Positions 33,000 through 42,909 are shown, counted from the stretch's first letter. The stretch is DNA of 47,473 nt from Acidobacteriota bacterium (GCA_016184105.1 JACPDI010000041.1:1-47473); one strand, 5' to 3'. Notes: a model not told the origin generated them from the sequence alone. Numbers and translations: made by a program.

Positions 33000-33374
33000 A
33001 TGGCACGCATAGCAGGCGTCGATCTTCCGCGCACCAAGCGCGTTGAAGTCGGCCTCACGTACATCTACGGCATCGGCCGCAAGCGGTCGAACGACATCCT
33101 GGGCGCGGCGGGCGTCAGCCCGGACGTCCGCGTGAAGGATCTGTCGGAAGACGACGTGCGGAAGATCAGCCGGGTCATCGAGGAGCAGGGCGGGGTCGAA
33201 GGGGACCTTCGCAAGGAAGTCTCGATGAACATCAAGCGGCTGATGGAGATTGGCAGCTTCCGCGGGCTGCGGCACCGCCGCAACCTGCCGGTGCGCGGCC
33301 AGCGCACGCGCACCAATGCGCGGACCCGCAAGGGCCCGCGGCGCGGTGCAGTGGCGAAGAAGAAGACGGTGTAG
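33000..33374 (+). CDS. rpsM: 30S ribosomal protein S13
   Basis: 124 residues. [53 protein letters not shown] and the basic tail are canonical. Located in the 30S head, contacts the P-site tRNA. First gene of the alpha cluster. Confidence 0.97.
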   Translation: MARIAGVDLPRTKRVEVGLTYIYGIGRKRSNDILGAAGVSPDVRVKDLSEDDVRKISRVIEEQGGVEGDLRKEVSMNIKRLMEIGSFRGLRHRRNLPVRGQRTRTNARTRKGPRRGAVAKKKTV

Positions 33375-33376
33375 CG

Positions 33377-33829
33377 ATGGCAAAGACAGAACCGCAGACC
33401 GACGCGGCAGTCACGCCGGAAGGTGGAAAGAAGCCTGCCGGCAAGCGCAAGAAGACGTTCAAGAAGCGCGGCGAGAAGCGCGTGGTGCACCACGGCTACG
33501 CGATGATCCAGGCATCGTTCAACAACACGATCATCACGATCACCGATCCGGACGGGTCGGTCATCTCGTGGTCGAGCGCGGGCGCGATCGGCTTCAAGGG
33601 GTCGCGCAAGGGCACGCCGTTCGCCGCCACGCAGGCGGCGATCGCCGCCGGCAACGCGGCCAAGACGTTCGGGCTGCGCAGCGTCGAGGTGCGGGTCAAG
33701 GGCCCGGGGGCGGGGCGCGAGTCGGCGATCCGGGCGCTGCAGACGGTCGGGATCGACGTGAAGTCGATCCGCGACGTGACGCCGATCCCGCACAACGGAT
33801 GCCGGCCGCCGAAGCGGCGGCGGGTCTGA
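33377..33829 (+). CDS. rpsK: 30S ribosomal protein S11
   Basis: 150 residues, about 20 longer than usual owing to a Lys/Pro-rich N-terminal extension. Core [51 protein letters not shown] and [18 protein letters not shown] is standard. 2 bp after rpsM. Confidence 0.97.
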   Translation: MAKTEPQTDAAVTPEGGKKPAGKRKKTFKKRGEKRVVHHGYAMIQASFNNTIITITDPDGSVISWSSAGAIGFKGSRKGTPFAATQAAIAAGNAAKTFGLRSVEVRVKGPGAGRESAIRALQTVGIDVKSIRDVTPIPHNGCRPPKRRRV

Positions 33830-33856
33830 CACTGACCACTACAGCAAGGAAGAAGA

Positions 33857-34486
33857 ATGGCTCGTTACATTGGTCCCGTTTGCCGGCTGTGCCGGCGTGA
33901 AGGCATGAAGCTCTTCCTGAAGGGAGAGCGGTGCTACACGGAGAAGTGCGCGATCGAAAAGCGCAATCTGCCGCCAGGCCAGCACGGGAAGGCGCGCAAG
34001 GCGAAGCTCGTGGGGTACGGGCTGCAGCTGCGCGAGAAGCAGAAGGTCAAGCGCATCTACGGCGTTCTCGAGAACCAGTTCCGCCGCTACTTCGAGACGG
34101 CGGAGCGGACGCGCGGGATCACCGGCGAGACGCTGCTGCAGCTCCTCGAGCGGCGGCTCGACAACGTGATCTACCGCCTCGGCCTCGCCACCTCGCGCCC
34201 GCAGGCGCGCCAGCTGGTGCGCCACGGCCACTTCTTCGTCAACGGCAAGAAGGTGGACGTGCCGTCGTACTCGGTGAAGGCGGGCGACGTGATCAGCGTG
34301 AAAGGGGCCGGCGCGCAGAGCGCGGTGCTCGCGCACGCGATGGAAGAGGTGAAGGGGCGCGGCATTCCCGAGTGGCTGCAGTTCGATCCGTCGAACCTGT
34401 CGGGCCGCGTGATGTCGCTCCCGACGCGCGAGCAGATCAACCTGCCGGTGCAGGAGCAGCTGATCGTCGAGTTGTATTCGAAGTAA
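33857..34486 (+). CDS. rpsD: 30S ribosomal protein S4
   Basis: 209 residues. Zinc-type N-terminus: CRLCRREG with two further Cys in [13 protein letters not shown]4 RNA-binding domain [20 protein letters not shown]. Primary 16S binder and, in E. coli, repressor of the alpha operon. Follows a short 27-bp gap containing CACTGACCACTAC, a remnant of the heptamer type. Confidence 0.97.
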   Translation: MARYIGPVCRLCRREGMKLFLKGERCYTEKCAIEKRNLPPGQHGKARKAKLVGYGLQLREKQKVKRIYGVLENQFRRYFETAERTRGITGETLLQLLERRLDNVIYRLGLATSRPQARQLVRHGHFFVNGKKVDVPSYSVKAGDVISVKGAGAQSAVLAHAMEEVKGRGIPEWLQFDPSNLSGRVMSLPTREQINLPVQEQLIVELYSK

Positions 34487-34493
34487 CGGTGCC

Positions 34494-34555
34494 CCGCCGG
34501 CCTCAAGGCCGGCGGCCACACGTGCACGTGTAGCGGCGGGCCTTCAGGCCCGCCG
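34494..34555. repeat. Pair of GC-rich tetraloop palindromes with central palindrome
   Basis: Hairpin one: CCGCCGGCC, TCAA, GGCCGGCGG (34494-34515). Centre: palindrome ACACGTGCACGTGT (34518-34531). Hairpin two: CGGCGGGCC, TTCA, GGCCCGCCG (34534-34555). It fills most of the rpsD-rpoA gap. Confidence 0.9.
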
Positions 34556-34587
34556 ATGATCGTGATCGTCAGAGAGGATCTAAGAAC

Positions 34588-35568
34588 ATGCTGTGGAAAG
34601 GTTTCCAGCGGCCCAAGCGGCTGGAGGTTGAGCGCGAGACCCTGACGGACCGGTTCGGCCGGTTCTACGCGCAGCCGTTCGAACGCGGCTTCGGAACCAC
34701 GATTGGCAACAGCGTCCGCCGCGTGCTGCTGTCGTCGATCGAGGGTGCGGCGGTGACGGCCGTCAAGATCGACGGCGTCCTGCACGAGTTCTCGCCGATT
34801 CCGGGTGTCGTCGAGGACGCGACGGACATCATCCTGAACCTGAAGCAGATCCCGCTGAAGATGCACGTCGATCAGCCCAAGACGCTGTACGTCCGCGTCG
34901 AGAAGCCGGGCGAGGTGCGCGCGCGCGACATCCAGACCGACGCCGACATCGAGATCCTCGAGCCCGATGCCCACATCGCCACGGTGAGCGAAGGCGGCAG
35001 GCTCGTGATGGAGCTGCGCGTGAAACGCGGGCGCGGGTACGTCGCGGCCGACAAGAACTTCGACGAGGACCTCGGCATCGGGTGGATCCCGATCGACTCG
35101 GTGCACTCGCCGATCAAGAAGGTGAACTACCTCGTCGAGGCGGCGCGCCTGGGGCAGACCACGGACTACGACAAGCTGACGCTCGACGTCTGGACCAACG
35201 GCGCCATCACGCCGCGCGAGGCGGTGTCGCAGGCGGCGCGGCTGGTGCGCGATCACCTCAGCATCTTCATCAGCCTCGAGGACGTCGACGAGGCGACCGG
35301 CGAGGCCGCCGCGGAGCAGCCGCGCACGGTGCTCAACGAGAACCTGGACAAGTCGGTCGAGGAGCTGGAGCTGTCCGTCCGGTCGTACAACTGCCTCAAG
35401 AACGCGAACATCCGCACGATCCGCGAGCTGGTGCAGAAGACCGAAGGCGAGATGCTGAAGACGAAGAACTTCGGCCGCAAGTCGCTGAACGAGATCAAGG
35501 AAATCCTGTCCAGCATGGGCCTGAGCCTCGGGATGCGGCTCGACCAGCCCACGCATGCGCAGGAATAG
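34588..35568 (+). CDS. rpoA: DNA-directed RNA polymerase subunit alpha
   Basis: 326 residues. N-terminal assembly domain with [20 protein letters not shown] and the C-terminal domain [20 protein letters not shown] and [21 protein letters not shown], which binds UP elements and activators. GAGAGGA lies 12-18 nt before ATG 34588. Full length. Confidence 0.98.
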   Translation: MLWKGFQRPKRLEVERETLTDRFGRFYAQPFERGFGTTIGNSVRRVLLSSIEGAAVTAVKIDGVLHEFSPIPGVVEDATDIILNLKQIPLKMHVDQPKTLYVRVEKPGEVRARDIQTDADIEILEPDAHIATVSEGGRLVMELRVKRGRGYVAADKNFDEDLGIGWIPIDSVHSPIKKVNYLVEAARLGQTTDYDKLTLDVWTNGAITPREAVSQAARLVRDHLSIFISLEDVDEATGEAAAEQPRTVLNENLDKSVEELELSVRSYNCLKNANIRTIRELVQKTEGEMLKTKNFGRKSLNEIKEILSSMGLSLGMRLDQPTHAQE

Positions 35569-35575
35569 TTACGCG

Positions 35576-35599
35576 TAGTGGCCACTGGCCGCTACAGAG
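35576..35599. repeat. Short heptamer-type palindrome
   Basis: GTAGTGGCCACTGGCCGCTAC is an imperfect palindrome built from units related to TGGCCGG/CTGGCCA. It lies in the 39-bp rpoA-rplQ gap and looks like a minimal copy of the inverted heptamer arrays. Confidence 0.5.
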
Positions 35600-35607
35600 A
35601 TACAGAC

Positions 35608-36231
35608 ATGCGTCATAGAGTTGGACAACGAAAGCTGGGACGGGTCACCGAGCACCGCATCGCGCTGCTGCGGAACCAGGCGCAGGCTCTCATCCGCCAC
35701 GAGCGGATCGAGACGACGGTGCCCAAGGCCAAGGAGCTGCGCCCGTTCGTCGAGCGCCTGATCACCATCGCGAAGCGCGGTCTCGCCGACGGCGAGACCG
35801 TGCGCGTCGTGACGGCGCGCCGGCTCGTCGCGCGCGATATCCACGACAACGACATCGTGTCGAAGCTGTTCGAGACCATCGCGCCCCGCTTCGCGGAGCG
35901 GCCGGGCGGTTACACCCGCATCCTGAAGCTCGGACACCGGCGCGGCGACTCGGCGGCCGTCGCGCAGGTGGAGCTTGTCGGCAGCGAGTACGATCCGAAG
36001 GCCGAAGAGGCCGCGAAGGAAAGCGGCGAGGCCGAGAAGTCCAAGTCGAAGGGGGTCGGCGGCCGGCTCAGGGCCGCGGCCGATCGGCTGCGCGGCGGCC
36101 GGAAGGACAAGGCGGAAACCGCCGACGCGGCGGAAGCCGCCGAGGCGCGCCAGGCCAAGGCCGCCAAATCCAAGAAGGCCGGGCCGACCCGCGGAAAGGC
36201 CAAGACGGGCGGGTCCAAGCGCGGACAGTAG
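35608..36231 (+). CDS. rplQ: 50S ribosomal protein L17 with long basic tail
   Basis: 207 residues against a usual 115-125. The normal core is MRHRVGQRKLGRVTEHRIAL to YTRILKLGHRRGDSAAVAQVEL (about residues 1-118). About 90 further residues are Lys/Ala/Glu/Gly-rich and probably disordered. The tail keeps the reading frame and high GC of the gene. Ends the ribosomal superoperon. Confidence 0.96.
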   Translation: MRHRVGQRKLGRVTEHRIALLRNQAQALIRHERIETTVPKAKELRPFVERLITIAKRGLADGETVRVVTARRLVARDIHDNDIVSKLFETIAPRFAERPGGYTRILKLGHRRGDSAAVAQVELVGSEYDPKAEEAAKESGEAEKSKSKGVGGRLRAAADRLRGGRKDKAETADAAEAAEARQAKAAKSKKAGPTRGKAKTGGSKRGQ

Positions 36232-36234
36232 ACA

Positions 36235-36304
36235 ATTTGAGGATTGGAGGATTGGTGATTTGAGAATCGGCTGCTCTCAAATCAAATCCTCCAATCCTCC
36301 AATT
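36235..36304. repeat. 8-bp phased inverted array between convergent genes
   Basis: Left arm (36235-36265) repeats TTGAGGAT/TTGGAGGAT-type octamers; right arm (36275-36304) is close to its reverse complement, reading TCTCAAATCAAATCC then TCCAATCCTCCAA. A hairpin of roughly 26 pairs forms around ATCGGCTGC. It is AT-rich compared with its surroundings and could end transcription of both rplQ and the EF-G-like gene. Confidence 0.75.
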
Positions 36305-36314
36305 CAGGCCTCGG

Positions 36315-38327
36315 TCAGACTTCTTCCGCCGCCTCCTGCCCGCGTTCCGCCTTCGACGCGGCGATGATCTTGCCGTGCAGGTGCGCCGGCACCTCCTCGT
36401 AGTGCGAGTACTCCATGTGGTACGAGCCGCGCCCACCGGTGGCTGACGTGAGGTGCTGCTCGTAGGTCAGCATCTCGGCCATCGGCACCTGCGCCTTGAC
36501 CACGGTCATCGAGCCGCGCTGCTCCATGCCCTGGACGCGGCCGCGACGGCCGTTGATGTCCCCCATCAGGTCGCCCGCGTAGTCGCTGGGCGCGTAGATC
36601 TCGACATCCATGATCGGCTCGAGCAGCGTCGGCCGCGCCCGCGACATCGCGTCCTTGAACGCGAGCGACCCGGCCATCTTGAACGACAGCTCGTTCGAGT
36701 CCACCGCGTGGAACTGGCCGTCGGTCAGCCGCACGCGGAAGTCCACGACCGGGTAACCGGCGAGGTAGCCGCGCATGCGCGTGTCCTGGATGCCCTTCTC
36801 GACGGCCGGGATGAACTGCCTCGGGATGGACCCCCCAAAAATGTCGTCCACGAATTCGAAGTCGCTCCCGCGCGGCAGCGGCTCGACGGTGATCTTGCAG
36901 TCGCCGAACTGGCCGTGGCCGCCCGTCTGCTTCTTGTGGCGGCCGTGCGCGTCGGTGGCCACCGTGATCGTCTCGCGGTACGGGATGCGAGGCAGCTTGA
37001 GGTTGACCTCGACGCCGAAGCGGCGCTTGAGCTTCGCCACCGTGACCTCGATGTGCATCTGGCCCTGCCCGGCGAGCAGCAGTTCCTTCGTCTGCGGATC
37101 GCGCGTGTAGGCGATCGTCGGATCTTCCTCCTGGAGGCGGTGCAACGAGGTGCTGATCTTGTCCTCGTCGCCGCGGCTCTTCGGCTCGATCGCATACGAG
37201 ATGACGGGCTCCGGGAACGTGATGGCCGGGAGTGTCGCGGTGGCGGTCTTCTCGCCGAGCGTGTCGTTGGTGGTGGTCTCCTGGCTGCCAAGCCGCTCCT
37301 GCGTGTCGCGCGTGACGTTCTGAACGGTCGCATCCGACTTCAGGCTGCCGGACAGGACGCGGAACATCGTGATGCGTCCTGCGAAGGGATCCGCCATCGT
37401 CTTCCACACAAACGCGGCGCAGGGCGCGCTGTCGTTGACCGGCAGGTCAACCTCCTCGCCTCCCTTGATCTTCACCCCCTTCAGGGCGCGCTCCAGCGGC
37501 GAGGGGGCCAGCGAGACGACCGCGTCGAGCAGCGCCTGGCTGCCGACGTTCTCGATCGCCGACGCGCACAGCATGGGGAAGATGCGGCGCGCGAGCACGC
37601 CGCGCTTGAGGCCGCCGGCGAGCTCTTCCTGCGTGAGCGTGCCGGCCTCGAAGAACTTCTCCATGAGGGTGTCGTCGGCCTCCGCGACCATCTCGATGAG
37701 CGCTTCGCGGGCGGCCTTCGCCTGGTCGGCCATGCCGGCCGGAATCTCGGATTCCTGCGGCTTGCCCCCCGAGAAGGTCACCGCCTTCATCGACAGCAGG
37801 TCGACAACCCCTCTGAAATCCTTCTCTTCGCCGATTGGGAGCTGCACGGGGACCACCGAGCGCCCGAATGCCTCGTGCATGCTGGCCAGCGCGCGGTCGA
37901 GGTTGGCGCGCTCGCGATCCAGCCGGTTCAGCACGACGATGCGCGGCACGTCGTATTCCTCGGCGACGGCCCAGGTCTTTTCGGTCGTGACCTGCGCGCC
38001 CGAGACGGCATCCACGACCACGAGCGCGCAGTCGCAGACGCGCAGCGCGGCGCGGGCTTCGCTGAGGAAGTTGGCCATGCCCGGCGTGTCCACGAAATTG
38101 ATTTTGGTCTTCTGCCACTCGGCGAACGCGAGGCTGGCGGAGAGCGTGTGCTTGCGGGCGATTTCCTCGTCGTCGTAGTCGGTGACCGTCGTCCCGTCGT
38201 CCACTTTCCCGTGGCGCGTGACGGCGGCGGCGGTGAAGAGCAGGGTGGAAGCGAGCTGGGTCTTGCCGGCGCCGCTGTGTCCGACAAGGGCGACGTTGCG
38301 CAGGCTTCCCGCGTCGTAAACCTTCAT
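36315..38327 (-). CDS. EF-G-like translation GTPase (EF-G2 type)
   Basis: 670 residues, the length and five-domain order of elongation factor G. G1 is GHSGAGKT (residues 16-23), G3 DTPG (80-83), G4 NRLD (134-137). Switch I lacks the canonical RGITI and reads EEIARKHTLSASL, as in EF-G-like paralogues. Domain IV KKQTGGHGQFGDCKI and domain V GRRGRVQGMEQRG are conserved. Paralogues of this kind often have reduced or specialised ribosome functions. GGAGGG precedes the ATG. It faces the ribosomal operon, so its regulation is separate. Confidence 0.92.
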   Translation of the reverse strand: MKVYDAGSLRNVALVGHSGAGKTQLASTLLFTAAAVTRHGKVDDGTTVTDYDDEEIARKHTLSASLAFAEWQKTKINFVDTPGMANFLSEARAALRVCDCALVVVDAVSGAQVTTEKTWAVAEEYDVPRIVVLNRLDRERANLDRALASMHEAFGRSVVPVQLPIGEEKDFRGVVDLLSMKAVTFSGGKPQESEIPAGMADQAKAAREALIEMVAEADDTLMEKFFEAGTLTQEELAGGLKRGVLARRIFPMLCASAIENVGSQALLDAVVSLAPSPLERALKGVKIKGGEEVDLPVNDSAPCAAFVWKTMADPFAGRITMFRVLSGSLKSDATVQNVTRDTQERLGSQETTTNDTLGEKTATATLPAITFPEPVISYAIEPKSRGDEDKISTSLHRLQEEDPTIAYTRDPQTKELLLAGQGQMHIEVTVAKLKRRFGVEVNLKLPRIPYRETITVATDAHGRHKKQTGGHGQFGDCKITVEPLPRGSDFEFVDDIFGGSIPRQFIPAVEKGIQDTRMRGYLAGYPVVDFRVRLTDGQFHAVDSNELSFKMAGSLAFKDAMSRARPTLLEPIMDVEIYAPSDYAGDLMGDINGRRGRVQGMEQRGSMTVVKAQVPMAEMLTYEQHLTSATGGRGSYHMEYSHYEEVPAHLHGKIIAASKAERGQEAAEEV

Positions 38328-38360
38328 AGGGGTACCCTCCGAGCTGACGCAGGCAGGGTG

Positions 38361-38395
38361 TCAGCTCTCAGCGATCGGCTGCCGGTTATCAGTTC
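38361..38395. repeat. Degenerate heptamer run
   Basis: TCAGCTC, TCAGCGA, TCGGCTG, CCGGTTA, TCAGTTC in 7-bp register, about 35 bp upstream of the EF-G-like start. Weakly conserved; grouped with the other phased arrays by period only. Confidence 0.35.
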
Positions 38396-38544
38396 ATGTC
38401 GGTCCCGGAAATCAGGGGTGTCACGTCAGATCGTATGCGACCCCGGAGGGCGTACTCAAGCGCGCAGAGGGGTCCCCGGCGGCGGGTTTTCCGAAGCTCA
38501 GGTTTGGCTCCGACCGACCTTTGGCGGTACCCTGCTGTCGAGCC

Positions 38545-38946
38545 ATGACAGCTCCGGCCCCCCTGACGCCTTCCGTCGTCGTCCTCGACGACGAGCCGAT
38601 TGCGCGGGCGTTGCTGCGCCGGTTTCTGACGAAGTACGGCTATCGGCCGGTGGAAGCCGCGACGGCGGGCGAGGCGCTTGCCGCGCTGCGCCGGGGTCCG
38701 GTGGACGCCGTCATCCTGGACGTGCGCCTGCCGGAGACGCTCACGGGCCTTGACGTGTTGCGAATGCTGCGGCGTGAAGCGCCCCTGGCCACCGTGCCGG
38801 TCATCATCCTGACCGGAGCGGTCCTCAGCGACGAAGAAGAGCGCGAGGTGACCCGCGAACGCGGATTTCTGTTCGCGAAGCCCGAAAGCCTGGACGTCCT
38901 GATCAAGTTCCTGGACCAGCTCCTGGGACGGGACCAGCCGCAGTAG
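38545..38946 (+). CDS. Single-domain response regulator (CheY-like receiver)
   Basis: 133 residues, a lone receiver domain. The acidic pair is in VVVLDDEPIARALLRRFL, the phospho-acceptor Asp in VDAVILDVRLPE (about residue 60), Thr in VIILTGAV, Lys in GFLFAKPESLD. No output domain. No histidine kinase is in the window, so its partner is unknown. ATG 38545 is preferred over an upstream TTG at 38521. Confidence 0.88.
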   Translation: MTAPAPLTPSVVVLDDEPIARALLRRFLTKYGYRPVEAATAGEALAALRRGPVDAVILDVRLPETLTGLDVLRMLRREAPLATVPVIILTGAVLSDEEEREVTRERGFLFAKPESLDVLIKFLDQLLGRDQPQ

Positions 38947-39033
38947 GCCGATCCCGGATGTCCACCACAGCATCCGCGGAACCCGCAGGAGGAGCCTTCA
39001 GGGCGGGCGGCTCCCGCGAGTTCCGTGGTGAGC

Positions 39034-40344
39034 CTACTCGTACCGCAGCGCTTCGATGGGATCGAGCCGCGAGGCGCGGAGCGCGGGATACATGCCGAAG
39101 AAGATCCCGACGATCGCGGAGAAGGCGAACCCGAGCGCGAAGGACCACCAGGGAAGGAACACGGGGAAGCCGGTGAAGTAGTGCACGGCGACGCCGATGG
39201 CGCTGCCCAGCAGGATCCCGATCAGGCCGCCCACGCAGGTCAGGAAGACGGCCTCGAACAGGAACTGCCAGAGGACCTCCTGCCGGCGCGCGCCGAGCGC
39301 CTTGCGCAGGCCGATCTCGCGCGTGCGCTCTGTCACCGAGATCGTCATGATGGCGGTGACGCCGATGCCCCCCACCATCAACGCGATTGAAGAGATCACC
39401 ACCAGCGCCAGGAAGATGGCCTGGCTGAACTTGTCCCAGATCTTCATGCCCGCCTCCTGCGTGACGATGTCGAAGTCGTCCTCCTGGTCGAGCCGCAGGT
39501 TGTGCCGCGCGCGCATGATGCTGCGGACTTCGGCGATCGCCTCGTCGCGCGTCGCGTTCTCGCGGGGGACGACGGCGATCATCGCGCTGCGCATGGCACT
39601 GGCGTTGGTGGCGACGCCGCGGAAGCGGAGCCGGTCGTTTCCGACCTGTCCGTAGAACTTCTGGTGGGTGGTGTACGGCACGACGACGAAGTCATCCGCG
39701 CCGACGTTGAAGCCCCCCGGGCTCGGGCGCTTGCCGAGCACGCCGACGACGGTGTACTCGTCGCTGCCGATCCGGACGACCTTCTCGAGCGGGTCGATGT
39801 TGTCGAAGAGCGACTCGAACGCGGTGCGGCCGAGGACCACGACCTGGCGGCGGCGCTGCACCTCGCCGTCGTTGAAGAACCGCCCCATGTCGAGCTTCAC
39901 GAAGTTCACGGCCGCGAAGTTCTGGGTCGCGCCGAACACGACGAGCGGCTTGGTCCGCTTGTTCCGGTAGAAGATCCGCTCCTGGGTGGCGATGCCCCAC
40001 GCGCCGATCCAGACGTCCACGCGGTCGAGCGTCTCCGACTCGCGCTCGATCGCCTTCGCGTCGGCGACGCTGAGCGTGGGGCGCTTGATCAGGTCCGCGA
40101 ACGCCTTGCCTTGCGTCATGCTGACGGCGCCGAATTTCTGGACGAACAGCGTCTTGGGCCCGAGCTCGCGGAACATGTCCCGCATCGACTCGTCGAAGCC
40201 CTTGATCACGGCGGTCATGCCGACCAGCGCGGTGATGCCGATCACGATGCCGAGGATCGTCAGCCCGGACCGCATCTTGTTGGTGCGCACCGTGTCGAAC
40301 GCCATGCGGACGATCTCGTCGAGAAGCCCGGCCCGGATCGCCAC
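39034..40344 (-). CDS. ABC transporter permease, MacB/FtsX type (distal)
   Basis: 436 residues. N-terminal membrane helix in MRSGLTILGIVIGITALVGM, a large periplasmic MacB-PCD domain (about residues 45-270), then three C-terminal helices with the FtsX motif ERTREIGLRKALGARRQEV and C-terminal AIVGIFFGMYPALRASRLDP. Last gene of the yip1-adaptor-permease-permease operon; 3 bp after the preceding permease. No ATP-binding subunit is encoded nearby. Confidence 0.92.
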   Translation of the reverse strand: MAIRAGLLDEIVRMAFDTVRTNKMRSGLTILGIVIGITALVGMTAVIKGFDESMRDMFRELGPKTLFVQKFGAVSMTQGKAFADLIKRPTLSVADAKAIERESETLDRVDVWIGAWGIATQERIFYRNKRTKPLVVFGATQNFAAVNFVKLDMGRFFNDGEVQRRRQVVVLGRTAFESLFDNIDPLEKVVRIGSDEYTVVGVLGKRPSPGGFNVGADDFVVVPYTTHQKFYGQVGNDRLRFRGVATNASAMRSAMIAVVPRENATRDEAIAEVRSIMRARHNLRLDQEDDFDIVTQEAGMKIWDKFSQAIFLALVVISSIALMVGGIGVTAIMTISVTERTREIGLRKALGARRQEVLWQFLFEAVFLTCVGGLIGILLGSAIGVAVHYFTGFPVFLPWWSFALGFAFSAIVGIFFGMYPALRASRLDPIEALRYE

Positions 40345-40347
40345 GCG

Positions 40348-41571
40348 CTACTCCCTCCGCAAGGCCTCGATCGGGTCGAGGCGCGCCGCGCGCATGGCGG
40401 GGTACAGGCCGAAGAACAGGCCCACGCCCGCGGTAATGGAGAGCCCCAGCACGACCGACCACGGTTCGACCGCCGAGGGGATCGGCGTCAGCGTGCTGAC
40501 GATCCGGGCGAGGACGAAGCCCAGGAAGATGCCGGCCACGCCGCCCACCGTGGACAGCGTGATCGACTCGGTGAGGATCTGCCAGGTGATGTCCCGGCGC
40601 CGCGCGCCGAGCGCCTTGCGCAGGCCGATCTCCGACGTGCGCTCGGTGACGACCATCAGCATGATGTTCATGATCACGATGCCGCCCACCACCAGCGACA
40701 GCGCGACGACCCCGATGAGCACCGCAAAGATGCCGTTGGTGGCCGAGTGGTAGATGTCCAGCAGCGTGTCGGACGTGAACATGCCGAAGTTGTCGTCCTG
40801 CCGCGCGCGCAGCCGGCGCGACGCCCGCAGCGCGACGATCGCATCGTCCATGGCCGCCGCGAGGACCTCGGGGTTCTTCGGCTTGACGGTCAGGTCGAGG
40901 CTGCGGCGCGACCCGAACAGCTTGAACCAGGCGCCGAGCGGGATCAGCGCGAACTCGTCCTGCGAGTGGCCAAAGGCGGATCCCTTCTTCTCGGCAACGC
41001 CGAGCACGCGGAAGTGGATGCCCTCGATCGTGACGATCCTCTCCAACGGGTCCTGCGGTCCGAACAGCTTGTCCGCCGTGTCGTACCCGAGGATGACGAC
41101 GTTGCGGTTGCGATCGTTCTCGCTCGGGCTGATCAGCCGCCCCTTCTCCATGTCGTACCCGGAGAAGTACACGTAGTCGCGCGAGACGCCGCGCGTGCGG
41201 ACCGCGTCCAGCTTCTTGTCGCGATAGCGGATCTCCGCCTGGGCGCCCGCCTCGGCCATCACCGCCGAGATGTTGGAGCTGAAGCGGCGGATCGCGGCCG
41301 CGTCCTCGAGGGTGATCCGCGGGTTGTTCCGGACCTTGTCGAAGTCCTCGTCGCTGCGGGTGATGGGGTAGCGCTGCACCGAAAACGAGTCGGCGCCGAC
41401 GTCGCTCAGGATGACGTCGGTCACGTAGCCGTTCATGCCCTGGATGAGCGACACCACCGCGATGATCGACGTCACGGCCACGATGTTGCCGAGCAGCGTG
41501 AGGAACGACCGCAGCTTGTTCGCCCAGACCGCGTTCAGGGCGATGCGAGCCGACTCGAGGAATTGATACAC
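40348..41571 (-). CDS. ABC transporter permease, MacB/FtsX type (proximal)
   Basis: 407 residues with the same architecture as the next gene: KLRSFLTLLGNIVAVTSIIA helix, periplasmic domain, then TERTSEIGLRKALGARRRDI and FFGLYPAMRAARLDPIEALR. The two permeases are divergent in sequence, so they probably form a heterodimer. Lies 3 bp after the adaptor gene. The export substrate is unknown. Confidence 0.92.
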   Translation of the reverse strand: MYQFLESARIALNAVWANKLRSFLTLLGNIVAVTSIIAVVSLIQGMNGYVTDVILSDVGADSFSVQRYPITRSDEDFDKVRNNPRITLEDAAAIRRFSSNISAVMAEAGAQAEIRYRDKKLDAVRTRGVSRDYVYFSGYDMEKGRLISPSENDRNRNVVILGYDTADKLFGPQDPLERIVTIEGIHFRVLGVAEKKGSAFGHSQDEFALIPLGAWFKLFGSRRSLDLTVKPKNPEVLAAAMDDAIVALRASRRLRARQDDNFGMFTSDTLLDIYHSATNGIFAVLIGVVALSLVVGGIVIMNIMLMVVTERTSEIGLRKALGARRRDITWQILTESITLSTVGGVAGIFLGFVLARIVSTLTPIPSAVEPWSVVLGLSITAGVGLFFGLYPAMRAARLDPIEALRRE

Positions 41572-41574
41572 GTC

Positions 41575-42906
41575 TTACTTCTTCTTCGTCTCGATCTTCA
41601 CCGCGTCTCCGTCGCCGAGCGTTCTCACCGAGCTGAACGGCCCGGTGATCACCTGGTCCCCTTCCTTGATCCCGGAGAGCACCTCGAAGTACTTCTCGCC
41701 CGCGATGCCGGTCTTGACCGGCGTGAACTCGGCGCGGCCCTCGCGCACGAGGAACACGCCTTCGATCTCCTTGCGCGTCTGACCCGCCTTGAGTTCGGCC
41801 GCCTGCACGCCCACGGAGGAGGAACGCCGCCGCGTCTTCGTGGCGCGGGGCTCGCGGACGATGCGGCCCTGCTCGTCCACCGTGAATTCGCGCACGGTCG
41901 TCGCCTGGATGGGGACGCCGACGGCATTCTCGCGCGTCGCCGTCGTGATCTCCGCCGTGCACGTGAACCCGGGGCGCACTTCGGGGATCTGCGCGTCCGC
42001 GGTCACGACGACCTTGAAGTTGGTCGCCTGCCGCTGCCCGGTCTGCGCCGCCTGGATCGGGCTGTTGCCGATCTCGGTCACCTTGCCGGTAAACGTCCTG
42101 TCCGGCATCGCGTCAATCGTGATCTTCGCGGGCTGCCCGAGCCTGACGCTCGGGATGTCGGTCTCGTCCACCTCGACTTCCGCCTCGATGATCGACATGT
42201 CGGCGATCGTCAGCAGCTGCGTCCCCGGGTTGTTCATCGTCCCGATGACGACCGTCTCCCCCTCCTCGATGTTCCGCCGCGTGACGATGCCGTCGATGGG
42301 CGACTCGATCCGGACCTTGCTCAGGTCGTAGCGCGCGTTGGCGAGGTTGGCGCGCTCCTGGCCGGCCCGGATGCGCAGCGTTTCGATCTGCTTCTCCTGG
42401 TTGCGCACCTCGATTTCGCGCTGGCGCGCCTCGGTCTCGGCGCGATCGAGGTTTTCCTTCGTCGTGAGGCCCTGCTTCCAGAGCTCGCGCTGGCGCGCGA
42501 CCGTATCCTGGGCGAGCGTGTACGCGGTGCGCGCCGATTCCAGCGCCACGCGCATCTGCTCGAGCTGCGCCTGCGAGGCGCGGACGCCCGCCTCGCCGCT
42601 CTCGACGCGCGTCTGCAGGTTGCGCGGGTCGATCTGCAGCAGGAACTGGCCGCGCGTGACGTTCTGGCCCTCCTCGACCGCGAGGTCGACGACGCGCCCC
42701 ATCGTGTCGGCGCTGATGTTGACCGAGCGCTTCGGCTGGATCTTGCCCGAGGCCGAGACAATCGCCTCGAGCCGGTGCCGCCTGATGGCTTCCGCGTCGA
42801 CGGTGACCGCGTCGTTCCGCCTGAACGCGAGATTCGCAATCGCGATCGCTGCGAGGGCGAGAACAACGACAACGGCGATGATGATCTTGTTCCGCGACAT
42901 CTTCAT
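41575..42906 (-). CDS. Periplasmic adaptor, MacA/HlyD family
   Basis: 443 residues. A signal-anchor helix IIIAVVVVLALAAIAIANLAF, lipoyl half-motifs ASGKIQPKRSVNISADTMGR and IESPIDGIVTRRNIEEGETV around an alpha-helical hairpin (about residues 100-190), and beta-barrel and membrane-proximal domains. It would link the MacB-type permeases to an outer-membrane channel. No TolC-like gene is visible here. 3 bp after yip1. Confidence 0.92.
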   Translation of the reverse strand: MKMSRNKIIIAVVVVLALAAIAIANLAFRRNDAVTVDAEAIRRHRLEAIVSASGKIQPKRSVNISADTMGRVVDLAVEEGQNVTRGQFLLQIDPRNLQTRVESGEAGVRASQAQLEQMRVALESARTAYTLAQDTVARQRELWKQGLTTKENLDRAETEARQREIEVRNQEKQIETLRIRAGQERANLANARYDLSKVRIESPIDGIVTRRNIEEGETVVIGTMNNPGTQLLTIADMSIIEAEVEVDETDIPSVRLGQPAKITIDAMPDRTFTGKVTEIGNSPIQAAQTGQRQATNFKVVVTADAQIPEVRPGFTCTAEITTATRENAVGVPIQATTVREFTVDEQGRIVREPRATKTRRRSSSVGVQAAELKAGQTRKEIEGVFLVREGRAEFTPVKTGIAGEKYFEVLSGIKEGDQVITGPFSSVRTLGDGDAVKIETKKK

Positions 42907-42909
42907 GAG

